In this document: positions 50,731 to 64,000 of the stretch, piece after piece
How positions within the stretch are numbered: position 1 is the first letter of the stretch
How the letters are laid out: every line of letters begins with the position of its first letter
NCBI RefSeq assembly: GCF_051014445.1
Contig: NW_027488366.1
Location: 17,254,001 to 17,318,000 of the forward strand
From: Colletes latitarsis
Lineage: Eukaryota; Arthropoda; Insecta; Hymenoptera; Colletidae
Length of the DNA stretch: 64,000 bases
Reading direction: 5' to 3'
Notes under the pieces: generated by a model
What the model was told of the DNA's origin: nothing
The model's input: the letters and a program-made list of their open reading frames with translations, nothing else
Databases searched by the model: none
Program-made: the position numbers and the translations under genes

Positions 50731-53700
50731 CGAAACCAGGTTTAATGGACTGTTTCAGTGTGGTACCACACTACTTCGTGATCCAAACCAGAAAAAACCC
50801 AGGATCTGTTCAACGCGTATGTGAAAAACGCTACACTGTGAGCCTGATGAGGGCAAATCTTAGACCTAACCCAGACCTACGATGCGTTAACCTCTAAAAT
50901 ATTTATCCAGACCAGGTTTAATCGACTGTTACAGTGTGGTACCTCATTACTACGTGATCCAAACCAGAAAAAACCCAGGATCCGTTCAACAAGTATGTGA
51001 AGAATGCGAAAGTATGAGTCTGATGGGTGAAAATCCCAGTCCTAGCCTAGACCTAACATGCGTTATCCTCTAAAATATTGATCGAAACCTGGTTTACTCG
51101 ACTGTTTCAGTGTGGTACCACATTACTATGTGATCCAAACCAGAAAATAACCCAGGATCTGTTCAAGGAGTATGTGAAGTGTGCGAAAGTATGAGTCTGA
51201 AGAGATCAAATCCCAAACCTCTCCCAGACCTAACTTGCGTTATCCTCTAAAATATTGATCGAAACCAGGTTTAATCGACTGTTTCAGTGTGGTACCACAT
51301 TACTACGTGATCCAAACCAGAAAAAAACCAGGATCCGTTCAACAAGTATGTGAAGAATGCGACAGTATGAGTCTGATGAGTGAAAATCCCAGACCTAACC
51401 TAGACCTAACATGCGTTATCCTCTGAAATATTGATCCAAACCAGGTTTAATGGACTGTTTCAGCGAGGTACAACACTACTACGTGATCCAAACCAGAAAA
51501 AACCCAGGATCTGTTCAACAAGTGTGTGAAAAACGCGAAAGTATGAGCCTGATGAGGGCAAATCCCAGACATATCCCAGACCGAACTTGCGTTGTCCTCT
51601 AAGATATTGATGGAAACCAGGTTTAATTGACTGTTTCAGTGTTGTACTTCATTACTACGTGATGCAATCCAGAAAAAGCCCAGGAGCTAGCCATCAAGTA
51701 TGAGAAATATGCGAAAGAATGAGCCTGATGAGAGCAAATCCCAGGCCTAACCTAGACCTAACATGAATTATTCTCTAAAATATTGATCGAAACCAGGTTT
51801 AATTGACTGTTTCAGTGTGGTACCACATTACTATGTGATCCAAACCAGAAAATAACCCAGGATCTGTTCAAGGAGTATGTGAAGTGTGCGAAAGTATGAG
51901 TCTGATGAGGTCAAATCCCAGACCTCTCCGCAGACTTAACTTGCGTTATCCTCTAAAATATTGATCGAAACCAGGTTTAATCGACTGTTTCAGTATGGTA
52001 CCACATTACTACGTGATCCAAACCAGAAAAAACCCAGGATCCGTCCAACAAGTATGTGAAGAATGCGACAGTATGAGTCTGATGAGTGAAAATCCCAGAC
52101 CTAACCTAGACCTAACATGCGTTATCCTCTGAAATATTGATCCAAACCAGGTTTAATGGACTGTTTCAGCGAGGTACAACACTACTACGTGATCCAAACC
52201 AGAAAAAACCCAGGATCTGTTCAACAAGTGTGTGAAAAACGCGAAAGTATGAGCCTGATGAGGGCAAATCCCAGACATATCCCAGACCGAACTTGCGTTG
52301 TCCTCTAAGATATTGATGGAAACCAGGTTTAATTGACTGTTTCAGTGTTGTACTTCATTACTACGTGATGCAATCCAGAAAAAGCCCAGGAGCTAGCCAT
52401 CAAGTATGAGAAATATGCGAAAGAATGAGCCTGATGAGAGCAAATCCCAGGCCTAACCTAGACCTAACATGAATTATTCTCTAAAATATTGATCGAAACC
52501 AGGTTTAATGGACTGTTTCAGTGTGGTACCACACTACTTCGTGATCCAAACCAGAAAAAACCCAGGATCTGTTCAACGCGTATGTGAAAAACGCTACACT
52601 GTGAGCCTGATGAGGGCAAATCTTAGACCTAACCCAGACCTACGATGCGTTAACCTCTAAAATATTTATCCAGACCAGGTTTAATCGACTGTTACAGTGT
52701 GGTACCTCATTACTACGTGATCCAAACCAGAAAAAACCCAGGATCCGTTCAACAAGTATGTGAAGAATGCGAAAGTATGAGTCTGATGGGTGAAAATCCC
52801 AGTCCTAGCCTAGACCTAACATGCGTTATCCTCTAAAATATTGATCGAAACCTGGTTTACTCGACTGTTTCAGTGTGGTACCACATTACTATGTGATCCA
52901 AACCAGAAAATAACCCAGGATCTGTTCAAGGAGTATGTGAAGTGTGCGAAAGTATGAGTCTGAAGAGATCAAATCCCAAACCTCTCCCAGACCTAACTTG
53001 CGTTATCCTCTAAAATATTGATCGAAACCAGGTTTAATCGACTGTTTCAGTGTGGTACCACATTACTACGTGATCCAAACCAGAAAAAAACCAGGATCCG
53101 TTCAACAAGTATGTGAAGAATGCGACAGTATGAGTCTGATGAGTGAAAATCCCAGACCTAACCTAGACCTAACATGCGTTATCCTCTGAAATATTGATCC
53201 AAACCAGGTTTAATGGACTGTTTCAGCGAGGTACAACACTACTACGTGATCCAAACCAGAAAAAACCCAGGATCTGTTCAACAAGTGTGTGAAAAACGCG
53301 AAAGTATGAGCCTGATGAGGGCAAATCCCAGACATATCCCAGACCGAACTTGCGTTGTCCTCTAAGATATTGATGGAAACCAGGTTTAATTGACTGTTTC
53401 AGTGTTGTACTTCATTACTACGTGATGCAATCCAGAAAAAGCCCAGGAGCTAGCCATCAAGTATGAGAAATATGCGAAAGAATGAGCCTGATGAGAGCAA
53501 ATCCCAGGCCTAACCTAGACCTAACATGAATTATTCTCTAAAATATTGATCGAAACCAGGTTTAATTGACTGTTTCAGTGTGGTACCACATTACTATGTG
53601 ATCCAAACCAGAAAATAACCCAGGATCTGTTCAAGGAGTATGTGAAGTGTGCGAAAGTATGAGTCTGATGAGGTCAAATCCCAGACCTCTCCGCAGACTT

Positions 53701-53828
53701 AACTTGCGTTATCCTCTAAAATATTGATCGAAACCAGGTTTAATCGACTGTTTCAGTATGGTACCACATTACTACGTGATCCAAACCAGAAAAAACCCAG
53801 GATCCGTCCAACAAGTATGTGAAGAATG
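50731..53828 (+). repeat. 1763-bp (10-monomer) tandem duplication in block D copy 1
   Basis: 50731 to about 52065 recurs at 52494 to about 53828, offset 1763 bp. Private variants are shared by both: GTTACAGTGTGGTACCTC (near 50929 and 52692), GAAAAAAACCAGG (near 51319 and 53082) and CTCTCCGCAGAC (near 51924 and 53687). These variants are absent from copies 2-4 where I compared them, so this duplication is local and late. A nested 705-bp (4-monomer) offset also occurs inside it (CAGCGAGGTACAACAC at 51461 and about 52166). Confidence 0.85.
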
Positions 53829-54537
53829 CGATAGTATGAGTCTGATGAGTGAAAATCCCAGACCTAACCTAGACCTAACATGCGTTATCCTCTAAAATAT
53901 TGATCCAAACCAGGTTTAATGGACTGTTTCAGCGTGGTACCACACTACTACGTGATCCAAACCAGAAAAAACCCAGGATCCGTTCAACAAGTATGTGAAG
54001 AATGCGAAAGTATGAGTCTGATGAGTGAAAATCCCAGGCCTAACCTAGACCTAACATGCGTTATCCTCACAAATATTGATCGAAACCTGGTTTAATCGAC
54101 TGTTTCAGTGTGGTACCACATTACTATGTGATCCAAACCAGAAAAAACCCAGGATCTGTTCAACAAGTATGTGAAAAACGCTAAACTGTGAGCCTGATGA
54201 GGGCATATCTTAGACCTAACCCAGACCTAAGATGCGTTAACCACTAAAATATTTATCCAGACCAGGTTTCATTGAATGTTTCAGTGTGGTACCACTTTAC
54301 TACGTGATTCAATCCAAAATTAGCCCAGGATCTAGCCATGAAGTATGAGAAATATGCGAAAGTAAGAGCGTGATGAGGGCAAATCCTAGACCTATCCCAG
54401 ACCTAACTTGCGTTATCCTCTAAAATATTTATCAAGACCAGGTTTAATTGAATGTTTCAGTGTGGTACCACATTACTACGTGATCCAAACTAGAAAAAAC
54501 CCAGGATCCGTTCAACAAGTATGTGTAGAATGCGAAA

Positions 54538-54551
54538 GTATGAGTCTGATC
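54538..54551 (+). other. Uninterrupted (empty) target site in a paralogous block
   Basis: The monomer containing this GTATGAGTCTGATC carries the same private context as the insertion site (TGTGTAGAATGCGAAA before it, AGTGAAAATCTCAGG after it) but has no element. Equivalent empty sites are at 23687-23700, 31613-31626, 58763-58776 and 62462-62475. They define the pre-insertion sequence and the element's ends. Confidence 0.9.
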
Positions 54552-57500
54552 AGTGAAAATCTCAGGCCTTACCTAGACCTAACTTGCGTTGTCCTCTAAA
54601 ATAATGATGGAAACCAGGTTTCATTGACCGTTTCAGTGTGGTACTACATTACTACGTGATGCAATCCAGAAAAAACCCAGGATCTAGCCATCAAGTATGA
54701 GAAATATGCGAAAGAATGAGCCTGATGAGAGCAAATCCCAGACGTAACCTAGACCTAACATGCGTTATCCTCTAAAATATTGAGCGAAACCAGGTTTAAT
54801 GGACTGTTTCAGTGTGGTACCACACTACTTCGTGATCCAAACCAGAAAAAACCCAGGATCTGTTCAACGCTTATGTGAAAAACGCTACACTGTGAGCCTG
54901 ATGAGGGCAAATCTTAGACCTAACCCAGACCTACGATGCGTTAACCTCTAAAATATTTATCCAGACCAGGTTTAATCGACTGTTTCAGTGTGGTACCTCA
55001 TTACTACGTGATCCAAACCAGAAAAAACCCAGGATCCGTTCAACAAGTATGTGAAGAATGCGAAAGTATGAGTCTGATGGGTGAAAATCCCAGTCCTAGC
55101 CTAGACCTAACATGCGTTATCCTCTAAAATATTGATCGAAACCTGGTTTAATCGACTGTTTCAGTGTGGTACCACATTACTATGTGATCCAAACCAGAAA
55201 ATAACCCAGGATCTGTTCAAGGAGTATGTGAAGTGTGCGAAAGTATGAGTCTGAAGAGATCAAATCCCAAACCTCTCCCAGACCTAACTTGCGTTATCCT
55301 CTAAAATATTGATCGAAACCAGGTTTAATCGACTGTTCCAGTGTGGTACCACATTACTACGTGATCCAAACCAGAAAAAACCCAGGATCCGTTCAACAAG
55401 TATGTGAAGAATGCGACAGTATGAGTCTGATGAGTGAAAATCCCAGACCTAACCTAGACCTAACATGCGTTATCCTCTGAAATATTGATCCAAACCAGGT
55501 TTAATGGACTGTTTCAGCGAGGTACAACACTACTACGTGATCCAAACCAGATAAAACCCAGGATCTGTTCAACAAGTGTGTGAAAAACGCGAAAGTATGA
55601 GCCTGATGAGGGCAAATCCCAGACATATCCCAGACCGAACTTGCGTTGTCCTCTAAGATATTGATGGAAACCAGGTTTAATTGACTGTTTCAGTGTTGTA
55701 CTTCATTACTACGTGATGCAATCCAGAAAAAGCCCAGGAGCTAGCCATCAAGTATGAGAAATATGCGAAAGAATGAGCCTGATGAGAGCAAATCCCAGGC
55801 CTAACCTAGACCTAACATGAATTATTCTCTAAAATATTGAGCGAAACCAGGTTTAATTGACTGTTTCAGTGTGGTCCCACATTACTACGTGATCCAAACC
55901 AGAAAAAACCCAGGTTCCGTTCAACAAGTATGTGAAGAATGCGAAAGTATGAGTCTGATGAGGTCAAATCCCAGGCCTAACCTAGACCTAACATGCGTTA
56001 TCCTCAAAAATATTGATCGAAACCTGGTTTAATCGACTGTTTCAGTGTGGTACCACATTACTACGTGATCCAAACCAGAAAAATTCCAGGATCTAGCCAT
56101 CAAGTATGTGAAGAATGCGAAAGTATGAGTCTGATGAGTGAAAATCCCAGGTCTAACCTAGACCTAACTTGCGTTATCCTCTAAAATATTGATCGAAACC
56201 AGGTTTAATCGACTGTTTCAGTGTGGTACCACATTACTACGTGATCCAAACCAGAAAAAACCCAGGATCCGTTCAACAAGTATGTGAAGAATGCGATAGT
56301 ATGTGTCTGATGAGTGAAAATCCCAGGCCTAACCTAGACCTAACATGCGTTATCCTCTAAAATATTGATCGAAACCTGGTTTAATCGACTGTTTCAGTGT
56401 GGTACCACATTACTATGTGATCCAAACCAGAAAATAACCCAGGATCTGTTCAAGGAGTATGTGAAGTGTGCGAAAGTATGAGTCTCATGAGGTCAAATCC
56501 CAGACCTATCCCAGACCTAACTTGCGTTATCCTCTAAAATATTGTTCGAAACCAGGTTTAATCGACTGTTTCAGTGTGGTACCACATTACTACGTGATCC
56601 AAACCAGAAAAAACCCAGGATCCGTTCAACAAGTATGTGAAGAATGCGAAAGTATGACTTTGATGAGTGAAAATCCCAGGCCTAACCTAGACCTAACATG
56701 CGTTATCCTCAAAAATATTGACCGAAACCTGGTTTAATCGACTGTTTCAGTGTGGTACTACATTACTACGTGATGCAATCCAGAAAAAGCCCAGGATCTA
56801 GCCATCAAGTATGAGAAATATGCGAATGAATGAGCCTGATGAGAGCAAATCCCAGACCTAACCTAGACCTAACATGCGTTATCCTCTAAAATATTGAGCG
56901 AAACCAGGTTTAATGGACTGTTTCAGTGTGGTACCACACTACTTCGTGATCCAAACCAGAAAAAACCCAGTATCTGTTCAACAAGTATGTGAAAAACGCT
57001 AAACTGTGAGCCTGATGAGGGCATATCTTAGTGCTAACCCAGACCTAAGATGCGTTAACCTCTAAAATATTTATCCAGACCAGGTTTCATTGAATGTTTC
57101 AGTGTGGTACCACTGTACTACGTGATCCAATCCAGAAATAGCCCAGGATCTAGCCATGAAGTATGAGAAATATGCGAAAGTAAGAGCCTGATGAGGGCAA
57201 ATCCTAGACCTAACCCAAACCTAACATGCGTTATACTCTAAAATATTTATCAAGACCAGGTTTAATTGAATGTTTCAGTGTGGTACCACATTACTACATG
57301 AACCAAACCAGAGAAAACCCAGGATCCGTTCAACAGGTATGTTAAAACTGCGACAGTGTGACCCTGATGAGAGCAAATCCCAGGCCTAACCTAGACCTAA
57401 CATGCGTTGTCCTCTAAAATATTGATGGAAACCAGGTTTAATTGCCTGTTTCAGTGTTGTACTTCATTACTACGTGATGCAATCCAGAAAAAGCCCAGCA

Positions 57501-58762
57501 GCTAGCCATCAAGTATGAGAAATATGCGAATGAATGAGCCTGATGAGAGCAAATCCCAGGCCTAACCTAGACCTAACATGAATTATTCTCTAAAATATTG
57601 ATCGACACCAGGTATGCTTGACTGCTTCAGTGTGGTCCCACATTACTACGTGATCCAAACCAGAAAAAACCCAGGATCTGTTCAACAAGTATGTGAAAAA
57701 CGCTAAACTGTGAGCCTGATGAGGGCATATCTTAGACCTAACCCAGACCTAAGATGCGTTAACCTCTAAAATATTTATCCAGACCAGGTTTCATTGAATG
57801 TTTCAGTGTGGTACCACTGTACTACGTGATCCAATCCAGAAATAGCCCAGGATCTAGCCATGAAGTATGAGAAATATGCGAAAGTAAGAGCCTGATGAAG
57901 GCAAATCCTAGACCTAACCCAAACCTAACATGCGTTATACTCTAAAATATTTATCAAGACCAGGTTTAATTGAATGTTTCAGTGTGGTACCACATTACTA
58001 CATGAACCAAACCAGAGAAAACCCAGGATCCGTTCAACAGGTATGTTAAAACTGCGACAGTGTGACCCTGATGAGAGCAAATCCCAGGCCTAACCTAGAC
58101 CTAACATGCGTTGTCCTCTAAAATATTGATGGAAACCAGGTTTAATTGCCTGTTTCAGTGTTGTACTTCATTACTACGTGATGCAATCCAGAAAAAGCCC
58201 AGCAGCTAGCCATCAAGTATGAGAAATATGCGAATGAATGAGCCTGATGAGAGCAAATCCCAGGCCTAACCTAGACCTAACATGAATTATTCTCTAAAAT
58301 ATTGATCGACACCAGGTATGCTTGACTGCTTCAGTGTGGTCCCACATTACTACGTGATCCAAACCAGAAAAAACCCAGGATCTGTTCAACAAGTATGTGA
58401 AAAACGCTAAACTGTGAGCCTGATGAGGGCATATCTTAGACCTAACCCAGACCTAAGATGCGTTAACCTCTAAAATATTTATCCAGACCAGGTTTCATTG
58501 AATGTTTCAGTGTGGTACCACTTTACTACGTGATTCAATCCAAAATTAGCCCAGGATCTAGCCATGAAGTATGAGAAATATGCGAAAGTAAGAGCGTGAT
58601 GAGGGCAAATCCTAGACCTATCCCAGACCTAACTTGCGTTATCCTCTAAATATTTATCAAGACCAGGTTTAATTGAATGTTTCAGTGTGGTACCACATTA
58701 CTACGTGATCCAAACTAGAAAAAACCCAGGATCCGTTCAACAAGTATGTGTAGAATGCGAAA
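54538..58762 (+). repeat. Satellite block D, copy 2
   Basis: A 4225-bp block (24 monomers) that matches the next one from its start to about 56945 (56468 matches 60693). Its 3' part (57200-58370) contains a 704-bp (4-monomer) tandem duplication marked by CAACAGGTATGTTAAAAC at 57331 and 58035. Confidence 0.85.
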
Positions 58763-61700
58763 GTATGAGTCTGATCAGTGAAAATCTCAGGCCTTACCTA
58801 GACCTAACTTGCGTTGTCCTCTAAAATATTGATGGAAACCAGGTTTCATTGACCGTTTCAGTGTGGTACTACATTACTACGTGATGCAATCCAGAAAAAA
58901 CCCAGGATCTAGCCATCAAGTATGAGAAATATGCGAAAGAATGAGCCTGATGAGAGCAAATCCCAGACGTAACCTAGACCTAACATGCGTTATCCTCTAA
59001 AATATTGAGCGAAACCAGGTTTAATGGACTGTTTCAGTGTGGTACCACACTACTTCGTGATCCAAACCAGAAAAAACCCAGGATCTGTTCAACGCGTATG
59101 TGAAAAACGCTACACTGTGAGCCTGATGAGGGCAAATCTTAGACCTAACCCAGACCTACGATGCGTTAACCTCTAAAATATTTATCCAGACCAGGTTTAA
59201 TCGACTGTTTCAGTGTGGTACCTCATTACTACGTGATCCAAACCAGAAAAAACCCAGGATCCGTTCAACAAGTATGTGAAGAATGCGAAAGTATGAGTCT
59301 GATGGGTGAAAATCCAAGTCCTAGCCTAGACCTAACATGCGTTATCCTCTAAAATATTGATCGAAACCTGGTTTACTCGACTGTTTCAGTGTGGTACCAC
59401 ATTACTATGTGATCCAAACCAGAAAATAACCCAGGATCTGTTCAAGGAGTATGTGAAGTGTGCGAAAGTATGAGTCTGAAGAGATCAAATCCCAAACCTC
59501 TCCCAGACCTAACTTGCGTTATCCTCTAAAATATTGATCGAAACCAGGTTTAATCGATTGTTTCAGTGTGGTACCACATTACTACGTGATCCAAACCAGA
59601 AAAAACCCAGGATCCGTTCAACAAGTATGTGAAGAATGCGACAGTATGAGTCTGATGAGTGAAAATCCCAGACCTAACCTAGACCTAACATGCGTTATCC
59701 TCTGAAATATTGATCCAAACCAGGTTTAATGGACTGTTTCAGCGAGGTACAACACTACTACGTGATCCAAACCAGAAAAAACCCAGGATCTGTTCAACAA
59801 GTGTGTGAAAAACGCGAAAGTATGAGCCTGATGAGGGCAAATCCCAGACATATCCCAGACCGAACTTGCGTTGTCCTCTAAGATATTGATGGAAACCAGG
59901 TTTAATTGACTGTTTCAGTGTTGTACTTCATTACTACGTGATGCAATCCAGAAAAAGCCCAGGAGCTAGCCATCAAGTATGAGAAATATGCGAAAGAATG
60001 AGCCTGATGTGAGCAAATCCCAGGCCTAACCTAGACCTAACATGAATTATTCTCTAAAATATTGATCGAAACCAGGTTTAATTGACTGTTTCAGTGTGGT
60101 CCCACATTACTACGTGATCCAAACCAGAAAAAACCCAGGTTCCGTTCAACAAGTATGTGAAGAATGCGAAAGTATGAGTCTGATGAGGTCAAATCCCAGG
60201 CCTAACCTAGACCTAACATGCGTTATCCTCAAAAATATTGATCGAAAACTGGTTTAATCGACTGTTTCAGTGTGGTACCACATTACTACGTGATCCAAAC
60301 CAGAAAAATTCCAGGATCTAGCCATCAAGTATGTGAAGAATGCGAAAGTATGAGTCTGATGAGTGAAAATCCCAGGTCTAACCTAGACCTAACTTGCGTT
60401 ATCCTCTAAAATATTGATCGAAACCAGGTTTAATCGACTGTTTCAGTGTGGTACCACATTACTACGTGATCCAAACCAGAAAAAACCCAGGATCCGTTCA
60501 ACAAGTATGTGAAGAATGCGATAGTATGTGTCTGATGAGTGAAAATCCCAGGCCTAACCTAGACCTAACATGCGTTATCCTCTAAAATATTGATCGAAAC
60601 CTGGTTTAATCGACTGTTTCAGTGTGGTACCACATTACTATGTGATCCGAACCAGAAAATGACCCAGGATCTGTTCAAGGAGTATGTGAAGTGTGCGAAA
60701 GTATGAGTCTCATGAGGTCAAATCCCAGACCTATCCCAGACCTAACTTGCGTTATCCTCTAAAATATTGTTCGAAACCAGGTTTAATCGACTGTTTCAGT
60801 GTGGTACCACATTACTACGTGATCCAAACCAGAAAAAACCCAGGATCCGTTCAACAAGTATGTGAAGAATGCGAAAGTATGACTTTGATGAGTGAAAATC
60901 CCAGGCCTAACCTAGACCTAACATGCGTTATCCTCAAAAATATTGACCGAAACCTGGTTTAATCGACTGTTTCAGTGTGGTACTACATTACTACGTGATG
61001 CAATCCAGAAAAAGCCCAGGATCTAGCCATCAAGTATGAGAAATATGCGAATGAATGAGCCTGATGAGAGCAAATCCCAGACCTAACCTAGACCTAACAT
61101 GCGTTATCCTCTAAAATATTGAGCGAAACCAGGTTTAATGGACTGTTTCAGTGTGGTACCACACTACTTCGTGATCCAAACCAGAAAAATCCCAGGATCT
61201 GTTCAACAAGTATGTGAAAAACGCTAAACTGTGAGCCTGACGAGGGCAAATCTTACACCTAACCCAGACCTAAGATGCGATATCCTCTAAAATATTTATC
61301 CAGACCAGGTTTCATTGAATGTTTCATTGTGGTACCTCATTACTACGTGATCAAAACCAGAAAAAACCCAGGATCCGTTCAACAAGTATGTGAAGAATGC
61401 GAAAGTATGAGTCTGATGGGTGAAAATCCCAGGCCTAACCTAGACCTAACATGCGTTATCCTCTAAAATATTGATCGAAACCTGGTTTAATCGACTGTTT
61501 CAGTGTGGTACCACATTACTATGTGATCCAAACCAGAAAATAACCCAGGATCTGTTCAAGGAGTATGTGAAGTGTGCGAAACTATGAGTCTGATGAGGTC
61601 AAATCCCAGACCTCTCCCAGACTTAACTTGCGTTATCCTCTAAAATATTGATCGAAACCAGGTTTAATCGACTGTTTCAGTATGGTACCACATTACTACG

Positions 61701-62461
61701 TTATCCAAACCAGAAAAAACCCAGGATCCGTCCAACAAGTATGTGAAGAATGCGATAGTATGAGTCTGATGAGTGAAAATCCCAGACCTAACCTAGACCT
61801 AACATGCGTTATCCTCTAAAATATTGATCCAAACCAGGTTTAATGGACTGTTTCAGCGTGGTACCACACTACTACGTGATCCAAACCAGAAAAAACCCAG
61901 GATCCGTTCAACAAGTATGTGAAGAATGCGAAAGTATGAGTCTGATGAGTGAAAATCCCAGGCCTAACCTAGACCTAACATGCGTTATCCTCAAAAATAT
62001 TGATCGAAACCTGGTTTAATCGACTGTTTCAGTGTGGTACCACATTACTATGTGATCCAAACCAGAAAAAACCCAGGATCTGTTCAACAAGTATGTGAAA
62101 GACGCTAAACTGTGAGCCTGATGAGGGCATATCTTAGACCTAACCCAGACCTAAGATGCGTTAACCTCTAAAATATTTATCCAGACCAGGTTTCATTGAA
62201 TGTTTCAGTGTGGTACCACTTTACTACGTGATTCAATCCAAAATTAGCCCAGGATCTAGCCATGAAGTATGAGAAATATGCGAAAGTAAGAGCGTGATGA
62301 GGGCAAATCCTAGACCTATCCCAGACCTAACTTGCGTTATCCTCTAAAATATTTATCAAGACCAGGTTTAATTGAATGTTTCAGTGTGGTACCACATTAC
62401 TACGTGATCCAAACTAGAAAAAACCCAGGATCCGTTCAACAAGTATGTGTAGAATGCGAAA
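58763..62461 (+). repeat. Satellite block D, copy 3
   Basis: A 3699-bp block (21 monomers). Up to about 61170 it matches copy 2. From there its sequence follows the end of block C copy 3 (61275 matches 43284), so it joins two block types. Just before it, near 58647, one A is missing in TCCTCTAAATATT, a private single-base deletion. Confidence 0.8.
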
Positions 62462-64000
62462 GTATGAGTCTGATCAGTGAAAATCTCAGGCCTTACCTAG
62501 ACCTAACTTGCGTTGTCCTCTAAAATATTGATGGAAACCAGGTTTCATTGACCGTTTCAGTGTGGTACTACATTACTACGTGATGCAATCCAGAAAAAAC
62601 CCAGGATCTAGCCATCAAGTATGAGAAATATGCGAAAGAATGAGCCTGATGAGAGCAAATCCCAGACGTAACCTAGACCTAACATGCGTTATCCTCTAAA
62701 ATATTGAGCGAAACCAGGTTTAATGGACAGTTTCAGTGTGGTACCACACTACTTCGTGATCCAAACCAGAAAAAACCCAGGATCTGTTCAACGCGTATGT
62801 GAAAAACGCTACACTGTGAGCCTGATGAGGGCAAATCTTAGACCTAACCCAGACCTACGATGCGTTAACCTCTAAAATATTTATCCAGACCAGGTTTAAT
62901 CGACTGTTTCAGTGTGGTACCTCATTACTACGTGATCCAAACCAGAAAAAACCCAGGATCCGTTCAACAAGTATGTGAAGAATGCGAAAGTATGAGTCTG
63001 ATGGGTGAAAATCCCAGTCCTAGCCTAGACCTAACATGCGTTATCCTCTAAAATATTGATCGAAACCTGGTTTAATCGACTGTTTCAGTGTGGTACCACA
63101 TTACTATGTGATCCAAACCAGAAAATAACCCAGGATCTGTTCAAGGAGTATGTGAAGTGTGCGAAAGTATGAGTCTGAAGAGATCAAATCCCAAACCTCT
63201 CCCAGACCTAACTTGCGTTATCCTCTAAAATATTGATCGAAACCAGGTTTAATCGACTGTTCCAGTGTGGTACCACATTACTACGTGATCCAAACCAGAA
63301 AAAACCCAGGATCCGTTCAACAAGTATGTGAAGAATGCGACAGTATGAGTCTGATGAGTGAAAATCCCAGACCTAACCTAGACCTAACATGCGTTATCCT
63401 CTGAAATATTGATCCAAACCAGGTTTAATGGACTGTTTCAGCGAGGTACAACACTACTACGTGATCCAAACCAGAAAAAACCCAGGATCTGTTCAACAAG
63501 TGTGTGAAAAACGCGAAAGTATGAGCCTGATGAGGGCAAATCCCAGACATATCCCAGACCGAACTTGCGTTGTCCTCTAAGATATTGATGGAAACCAGGT
63601 TTAATTGACTGTTTCAGTGTTGTACTTCATTACTACGTGATGCAATCCAGAAAAAGCCCAGGAGCTAGCCATCAAGTATGAGAAATATGCGAAAGAATGA
63701 GCCTGATGAGAGCAAATCCCAGGCCTAACCTAGACCTAACATGAATTATTCTCTAAAATATTGATCGAAACCAGGTTTAATTGACTGTTTCAGTGTGGAC
63801 CCACATTACTACGTGATCCAAACCAGAAAAAACCCAGGTTCCGTTCAACAAGTATGTGAAGAATGCGAAAGTATGAGTCTGATGAGGTCAAATCCCAGGC
63901 CTAACCTAGACCTAACATGCGTTATCCTCAAAAATATTGATCGAAACCTGGTTTAATCGACTGTTTCAGCGTGGTACCACATTACTACGTGATACAATCC
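62462..64000 (+). repeat. Satellite block D, copy 4 (cut by window end)
   Basis: Matches block D copy 3 at an offset of 3699 bp until the last ~30 bases, where it switches to the AGCGTGGTACC...GATACAATCC monomer variant. Confidence 0.8.

Larger units (their letters stand above)
50484..54537 (+). repeat. Satellite block D, copy 1
   Basis: First of a series of related blocks of 21-24 monomers that start at the same monomer type (GATCAGTGAAAATCTCAGG). It matches block D copy 2 at an offset of 4054 bp up to about 51810, then differs because of an internal 10-monomer duplication. Confidence 0.8.
50484..64000 (+). repeat. 176-bp tandem satellite array, right part
   Basis: The same satellite resumes directly after the retrotransposon tail, in the same orientation and phase as the left part. 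It holds about 77 monomers and runs off the window end. The monomer classes and their order closely match those of the left array: 61275-61466 matches 43284-43475, and 56468-56737 matches 25618-25887 and 33544-33813. The two sides were therefore one continuous array before the insertion. No gene is visible here. Confidence 0.97.

Overview
The window is almost entirely a tandem satellite DNA array. It is interrupted once, at 44485-50483, by a full-length-looking non-LTR retrotransposon (LINE) of the R1 clade. I see no host protein-coding gene, tRNA, rRNA or CRISPR array. The sequence suggests an arthropod, most likely insect, genome. R1-clade elements with a CCHC-knuckle ORF1, an APE-type endonuclease/reverse transcriptase ORF2 and no RNase H are characteristic of arthropods. 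A roughly 176-bp satellite organised in higher-order repeats is typical of centromeric or other constitutive heterochromatin. I cannot name the species, and the taxonomic assignment is inference.

Layout. 1-44470 is about 250 head-to-tail monomers of ~176 bp on the plus strand. 44485-50483 is the retrotransposon, flanked by a 14-17 bp target-site duplication and ending in 39 A residues. 50484-64000 is about 77 more monomers in the same orientation. The satellite is layered. Monomers fall into several sequence classes, and these are joined into higher-order repeats with offsets very close to whole numbers of monomers: 528 bp (3), 704 bp (4), 1232 bp (7), 1763 bp (10), ~4225 bp (24), ~7045 bp (40) and 7926 bp (45). 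The main blocks are: A, 635-13300 (two copies of a ~5.5 kb block); B, 13300-22380 (short-period mosaic); C, 22380-44470 (a 7.9 kb block twice, almost without differences, plus a shortened third copy); D, 50484-64000 (about 3.3 copies of a 3.7-4.2 kb block). One 245-bp piece of satellite at 22770-23014 is in the opposite orientation.

The retrotransposon has a 384-bp 5' UTR, ORF1 (625 aa, nucleic-acid-binding gag-like protein with three zinc knuckles), ORF2 (1060 aa, endonuclease plus reverse transcriptase plus C-terminal zinc knuckle), a ~516-bp 3' UTR and a poly(A) tail. Both ORFs are open and the catalytic residues I could check are present. The ORFs meet at a TAATG stop-start overlap, with a second stop in the ORF2 frame just upstream. 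This arrangement is known from the telomere-specific R1-clade element SART1, where it mediates translational coupling. The end of ORF2 and the 3' UTR carry a run of strong, mostly perfect hairpins. Five paralogous satellite copies in the window preserve the uninterrupted target site, so the insertion is younger than the block amplification. The most interesting possibilities are that this is a potentially active, perhaps satellite-targeting R1-clade element, and that the array is undergoing very recent large-block amplification.
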